Shown in pieces: positions 58,945 through 64,000 of a stretch of DNA of 64,000 bases (positions are counted from its first letter, which is position 1; each line of letters starts with the position of its first letter). Source of the stretch: Kitagawia praeruptora (taxonomy: Eukaryota > Streptophyta > Magnoliopsida > Apiales > Apiaceae); assembly GCA_037693485.1 (NCBI GenBank), contig CM075347.1, positions 59,864,501-59,928,500 of the forward strand, in the 5' to 3' direction. A program made the translations under genes and the position numbers. The notes under the pieces were generated by a model, which was not told where the DNA came from, did no database searches, and worked only from the letters and a program-made list of their open reading frames with translations.

Positions 58945-58956
58945 TCTCTGATACCA
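58945..58956 (-). other. Primer-binding site, tRNA-iMet (chromovirus)
   Basis: Minus strand TGGTATCAGAGA, 11 of 12 bases complementary to initiator tRNA-Met, four bases after the LTR. Confidence 0.85.
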
Positions 58957-58960
58957 TTTC

Positions 58961-61900
58961 TGTGACGCCCCCAGATCCGGGGTCGGAGATCTAGGCGCTC
59001 ACGGTCCATTTTCCATTAATAACATACTTGTTCTTGCACATAATATAAATAAACAACCATCGACCCCACAATAAACTCACACCGCACATACACACACACA
59101 CACTGGTTAGAGTCTCAGAAACGTCATACATTTGATTAAGCAAAAGTAAAAGTTTTAGAGTTATTACAGACCAAATTAAATAGCATTTATGCTACCAGCA
59201 ACACTTCGATATGAAGCGAAGTTGGCGGCTTGAAAGTTTGTTACGGTACACTGCCTTGCACAGGTCGTACTTATAAATAAAACGTACTAACAAAAGTTGC
59301 CGACCAATCCGGCTAATGGGGCCTACCGGTGGAATCTCAACTGCAGCCTGGGGTCTAGTCACCTGCTTTCGAACAGTCTGACATGTTCTTGCCATTTCTC
59401 TTAGCTGTTGTGTTTGTAAAATTTGAAAACAAGCAAGAGTGAGCAACTATAGCTCAGCAAGAATATAGGTATAAAATAAGCAATATAGCATTTCATATGT
59501 ATAACAGTCATTAAACTTGTTGTATCAATCAGTTATAAAATCACTTGTCATTGTTGGTAAATTTCAAAGGTGCACCAGTACGTGCCCTTGTTTTCAAAAT
59601 AACCTTGCAGTTCTAGCTACTGCATAAAGTCAACATCTTTCTCATCAAAATAGGACACTATCGGCAACTGGCACATAGGCCTAGGATGCAGTGTCAAAGC
59701 ATTTTTCCAAAGTGGAGGAATGGGACTTAAAGAAAACATAAAACCTGACAGGGATTGACGATGATCAGTCGCCACATCCGAGTCCAATAATCCGCGGGTC
59801 TTCTCTACCGGTAAAAGGATAGAAACTACATCCGTAACTATCCCCGAGTGAAAACTACATCCGTAATCACCCTCGATGAAAACTACATCCGTAATCATCC
59901 TTCGGCAACACCTGGGCCGGAATAATAAGTGATGGACCGCCTGGCTCACGACCGCTTACACATCCCGGGAATCGTTCGTCAACGGTTCCCACACCTGCCA
60001 GAGTCCCTTTTTCTTTTTCTTGTGAAAACCTGATTTTGATTGAAAACAGAGTAGTTGTGGTTCGACGTCAGCCGACCGATATTTCTTGAAATCATACGAG
60101 AAACAGGACCTGACCGGGGGTTTTCGAAAATGTTTTTGAGTTCGAAAAAGTTCAAGTTTGAAAGTGTTAAAAGGTATCTTGGATTAACTTTGTTTTTAAA
60201 ATAGTGAACAATAATTATTAAATGATATTTTAAGATTTAATATTAATAATTAATAAAATAATTATTTAATAAATAAACTTTTAATCCAAGATAGGGTTTC
60301 GAGTATTTACGAAGATATAATAATAGTTATTTGAATATACGATACCACCCGACTGACCCTTCGGGTTTTCGCAATATAGATACGATATAATAATATACCG
60401 CTCCCCGGTCAATAGTATATACGGACCGCTACGACCTCTATTGCTAGAGTCGTTGTCCGAAGAAAACATTTCAATCTAAGTTCAAGGGGTAAAAGCATAC
60501 ATGTACTTGTTCAATCTCAATTGCATCAATACTTCGATAAACATAGCATTTGGTATAATTTGAAAACTACAAACACAACAGTGAAAATCCTTGTATATGT
60601 ATAAGTTTTGAAAAGTAAACTTGCCTTGGTTTGGTTGGGGTGGTCGAGCGTGCGAATTCGAACGATCTATTCATAAACAATAATCGTTCGTTAGTACCTT
60701 AACAATTTCTTTCTAATTACGGGGTTTTAAGGGGATACGAAATTAACTTAACGACTTCGTCTTATGACTCCCTAGCCCCTCTATAGGTCCATGTCATCAC
60801 TCGATTATGCTCGTCACTTATTCGACTTAATTTAGTTACCACATCTGAACCATAACCATTACTCCTAGAATTATGCTCCACTAACGACTTTTTCCCTTGC
60901 GCGAAATTTACTCTAGCATTTTTATAAAATTCAAAAATTCGTATTTTAATCCAATTCTTTTTGGGTAGCCTTCACCACTGTATTTCCTAGCTTCTCTAAT
61001 TTTTCCATGATCTCAAATAATTTTTAAGGTGTTTAAACAAGGTTCACAAGGGGGTCACTTTATGCAGTCCATAGTCCAGAAACAAAATTCACTCCTCCAG
61101 CCATAACTAAAAATCCACACATCACCTAGCTATGAATCTTACATATCCAGAAACTACATTCAATTATCTTTCCATCAATATAAGGTAGGACATCAGGGCA
61201 CATCATTTGGGTGTTCAAAATCGTGTCACAATACAGGTCATTGCTCCTGGAAAAACTCAGCATGAACATACCACTTACATCAATCATTTTTCACAATTCC
61301 ACCATACAACCAACACTTAATACACTCAAATCATGGTTCATAACACTCATGGTGATATATATACTATCCATAGTCATAAAAGTCATAATCTCAACATAAA
61401 AACTCAAGATCCAAGTCATCCAACACTTATACAACCAAGATTAGCTCATACATGCATGGATCTACTACCAAACATTATAAATACTACATAACCAAGAGGG
61501 TTTGTGATTTTTATACCTTCTTGAGCTCCTAGTGGCCTTGGGTAAGCTTCTCACAACTCAACAACACCTTAGATGGTCTCCTACAACACTTATAATGCAA
61601 GATCTAAAGGAAGAACAAACTTGGTTACTATTCACCCAAACTTTAACAATTTATATCTTGGAATTGGATGGATGAAATGAAGTGAAATTGCTAGCATACC
61701 TTGATTAGATGATGTAGATGACCTAGGATTTATGGTGTGAATTATGAGTGATGGGAAATGGGGAAGAAGAATTTTTCTTCTCCCTTTTTTAGCTTAGGCC
61801 GAGAGCAATATCAGGGGGGGGGGAGAGTGTTTTTGTGTTTGATTTTGGTGTTGGGTGAATGAGTGGTATTAGATGAGGTTGATATGTATTATTGTGAGTA

Positions 61901-62469
61901 TATGCATGGTACAACATAGGCATGGCTATAAGCATGGCTAGTGGTACTTCTTGTCTCCTCTTTTTGAAAAGCAAGCCAACTAGTTACTATTCCCTTTGCT
62001 ATTTGGTTCATCTAGTTTGCTTTCCTAACTACTTAGTTGCATGAGCTTGCATGCAATACTACTCCTTGTATTATTATTCTCCCACCAATGCTTATTATCT
62101 AATCTTTAATTCGTATCGTATCTTAATCAATCTCTCGTAATAATATTTTGTCGCGTAGAGATTTCCCCTATAATTCCTTAAGTACTAATTGTGTAAATTC
62201 CTCTAATGTCCATAATTCCTTGTCATGATCCTCAATAAATCTTGTAACACTCTAATCATTCTCAAATCCCAAGTTTTATAAATCTCACTAACAATAAGAC
62301 TCCTGCCTTCACAATCTCCCTTTTTTTTATCTTACATAGGGAATACAACAACACAGTTTCTCAGACAATCAATTCTATTAATCACAGGGATGACCAGAAA
62401 GGTTCCATATTGACATTGCCACAAGATATTAAATAAAATAAAATATTACCAAAAATTAGGGTTCTTACA
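58961..62469 (-). repeat. Chromovirus LTR, 5' copy
   Basis: 3509 bp, same structure as the 3' copy with a shorter (CA)n run. Most differences between the two are transitions and single-base indels in homopolymers. Confidence 0.93.
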
Positions 62470-62474
62470 ATTCA

Positions 62475-63212
62475 TCACCTGCCAAGACACCTATCTCAAC
62501 AGCCACCAAATTAGAGTTAGATCCTAAAGGCAAGAAAGTGGATTCTAGTACCTACAGAGGCATGGTTGGATCATTGCTTTACTTAACAGCAAGCAGGCTA
62601 GACATAATGTTTGCTACATGTCTTTGTGTAAGGTTTCAGGCTGATCCAAAAGAATCACACTTAGTTGCAATTAAAAGAATCTTTAGGTATCTCAAAGGCA
62701 CCCCAAATCTAGGTCTTTGGTACCCTAGGGAAATTGGATTTGATCTAATTGGATATTCTGATTCAGACTATGCTGGCTGCAAGATTGACAGAAAAAGTAC
62801 TACAGGAAGCTGTCAATTTCTTGGGGGGAGATTGGTGTCATGGTTCAATAAGAAGCAACACTCAGTTTCTACATCAACTGCAGAAGCTGAATATATTGCA
62901 GCTGGAAGTTGCTGTGCACAAATACTTTGGATGAAGAATCAATTAATGGATTATGGACTAGAGTTGTCAAATATTCCTATCTACTGTGACAACACTAGTG
63001 CCATAGCCATATCAGACAATCCAGTTCAACACTCCAGAACAAAACATATTGATATAAGGCATCATTTCATCAGGGAGCATGTTGAAAAGGGAGATGTAAA
63101 ATTGGTTTATGTTCCAACAAATAAGCAACTTGCAGATATATTCACCAAGCCACTGGATGAAGCAACATTTACCAGGTTGGTGAGTGAATTGGGAATACTA
63201 AATCAGGTATGA
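62475..63212 (+). pseudogene. Copia-2 pol, 3' part: end of RT and RNase H
   Basis: The frame resumes exactly after the second ATTCA copy with SPAKTPISTATKLELDPKG and runs 245 codons to a normal stop. It contains YRGMVGSLLYLTASRLDIMF and the RNase H catalytic set: SDSDYAG, AEAEYIAAG and YCDNTSAIAIS, then HSRTKHIDIRHHFIRE and the closing DIFTKPLD. All hallmark residues are present, so this domain was intact when the chromovirus landed. It cannot be expressed with the N-terminal part because a 13.4-kb insert lies between. Confidence 0.9.
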
Positions 63213-63756
63213 CTATCTAGCTGGTTTGTCAATTCTCAGTCGCAGCTCATGACAGAAACTTTCAAGGTACTGTAATAAAAAGTACTATCACTAGAAGGTA
63301 CTGTCATGAGAAGTTAAGGTACTAGGTGCTACTTGTTTAGACAACAAAGATATCATGTTTGCTATGACTATGCTAAAAGGATTTTTAGATATCATGTTTG
63401 CTATGACTATGCTAAAAGGATTTTTAGATATCATGTTTGCTATGACTATGCTAAAATAGTTTTACATGTCTGTCTTAATACGGTTTTAAAAAAATCAAGT
63501 GTCCTTAACTTAAGTTATGTGTGAACAGTGACAACATGATTTTACGCATAGTTTACTGTCAGATAAACTTACTGTCACTCATTAAACTGATTGACAGAAA
63601 TGTTGTTAGCGCACAGGTTGCTGTCAATGAAAGTTGCTGTCACGAGAAACTACTGTCAAAAATGGTAGAGAAAGAAAAGCGCACAGGTTACTGTCAATGA
63701 AAGTTGCTGTCACGGGAAGTTGCTGTCAAAGATAGTGGAGAGATATATATACATTA

Positions 63757-63794
<38 letters not shown>

Positions 63795-64000
63795 ATTTTT
63801 AATCCACCAATCCACGATCTAATAGCAACTGCCACGTAATTTAGCAAGTGAAGTTAATGGGTAAAATCATTATCACACGTTCAATTAAGACAGGTTAAAT
63901 CGATTCATCTTATAAACTGAATCTACCGTTTAATCTACTATCACTTTCATTTGCAAAAACCTATCAACCTTCTGCATCCAAAAACCGCATTTTCTCTCTC
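63213..64000 (+). other. Copia-2 3' region with tandem repeats, no env-like ORF
   Basis: After the RNase H stop there is no further domain. It holds three exact 39-bp copies (starting 63349, 63388 and 63427, phrase gatatcatgtttgctatgac), two 70-bp copies starting at 63609 and 63679 (agcgcacaggtt), an (AT)n run at about 63757-63793, and eleven TGACAG/CTGTCA sites between 63250 and 63728. The 3' LTR start is not seen; no copy of the 5' LTR sequence occurs before the window ends. Confidence 0.7.

Larger units (their letters stand above)
49030..62469 (-). mobile_element. Tekay/Del-like chromovirus (Ty3/gypsy), nearly complete
   Basis: 13,440 bp with LTRs of 3513 bp (49030-52542) and 3509 bp (58961-62469), TG..CA ends and the target duplication ATTCA (49025-49029 and 62470-62474). 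On the minus strand: 5' LTR, tRNA-iMet PBS, an extra 235-aa ORF, gag, protease, RT, RNase H, integrase with a C-terminal chromodomain, PPT (AAGGAGGGGAGGC), 3' LTR. I count about 20-25 differences between the LTRs, so near 99.3% identity and a recent insertion. Two frameshifts, both at A homopolymers, break the polyprotein. Chromodomain and long LTRs point to the Tekay (Del) clade. Confidence 0.93.
24156..64000 (+). mobile_element. Copia-2, SIRE-like Ty1/copia element, host of all later insertions
   Basis: A + strand Ty1/copia element whose own sequence (24156-27568, 46100-49029, 62475-64000) is split by two insertions. Order: 5' LTR, tRNA-iMet PBS, long gag with two zinc knuckles and a coiled coil, protease, integrase, reverse transcriptase, RNase H, then a repetitive 3' region; the 3' LTR lies beyond the window. 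The long gag with a coiled-coil extension and second CCHC motif suggests the SIRE/Maximus clade. No env-like ORF is seen after RNase H. It is disabled by a gag frameshift, two in-frame stops and the insertions. The left LTR boundary is uncertain by about 50 bp. Confidence 0.8.

Overview
The window is nuclear DNA of a flowering plant, most likely a eudicot. It is AT-rich, with one single-exon NAC-type transcription factor gene and then about 50 kb of nested LTR retrotransposons. I see no tRNA, rRNA, CRISPR or bacterial-type feature. Plant identity rests on the NAC fold, the plant-type Ty1/copia and chromodomain Ty3/gypsy lineages, and primer-binding sites matching plant tRNA-iMet and tRNA-Asp.

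Layout. (1) 1-5.4 kb: AT-rich DNA with two tandem arrays, a ~724-bp repeat (590-3903) and a ~110-bp minisatellite with a 320-bp higher-order period (4445-5420), ending just upstream of the gene. (2) 5706-6776: atypical NAC gene on +. (3) 6.8-11.3 kb: non-coding DNA. (4) 11.3-14.3 kb: relic of an Athila-like element (tRNA-Asp PBS) with a broken ORF. (5) 14.3-17 kb: relic of a Tat-type Ty3/gypsy element: integrase pseudogene, a 5 x 65-bp tandem repeat, and antisense ORFs behind a TATA box. (6) 17.07-22.36 kb: decayed Ty1/copia element (Copia-1), then an LTR-like unclassified stretch. (7) 24.16 kb to the end: a large Ty1/copia element (Copia-2, SIRE-like, + strand) that received every later insertion.

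Nesting in Copia-2 can be resolved to the base. A gag-only, tRNA-Asp-primed element (E1, minus strand) entered gag with target duplication CTCCT and now stands as LTR-internal-LTR-internal-LTR (27569-46094). A related gag-only element (E2, 40585-46075, minus strand) entered the third E1 LTR with duplication ATATA. A 13.4-kb Tekay/Del-like chromovirus (49030-62469, minus strand) entered pol with duplication ATTCA. Removing the insertions restores the Copia-2 frame at both junctions.

How the parts relate. E1, E2 and the 11.3-14.3 kb relic belong to one group of Athila-like, largely non-autonomous elements. They have no pol and would need enzymes from a relative. They share a structural module not explained by coding: a short perfect hairpin with a four-base loop placed just before a G-rich polypurine tract, present centrally and at the 3' end. 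Stem sequences differ between sites but stay paired. A second conserved hairpin follows the ORF. The chromovirus carries an extra 235-aa ORF between its 5' LTR and gag. Copia-2 carries dense arrays of TGACAG/CTGTCA in its LTR, gag and 3' region. These are the best candidates for something not yet described.
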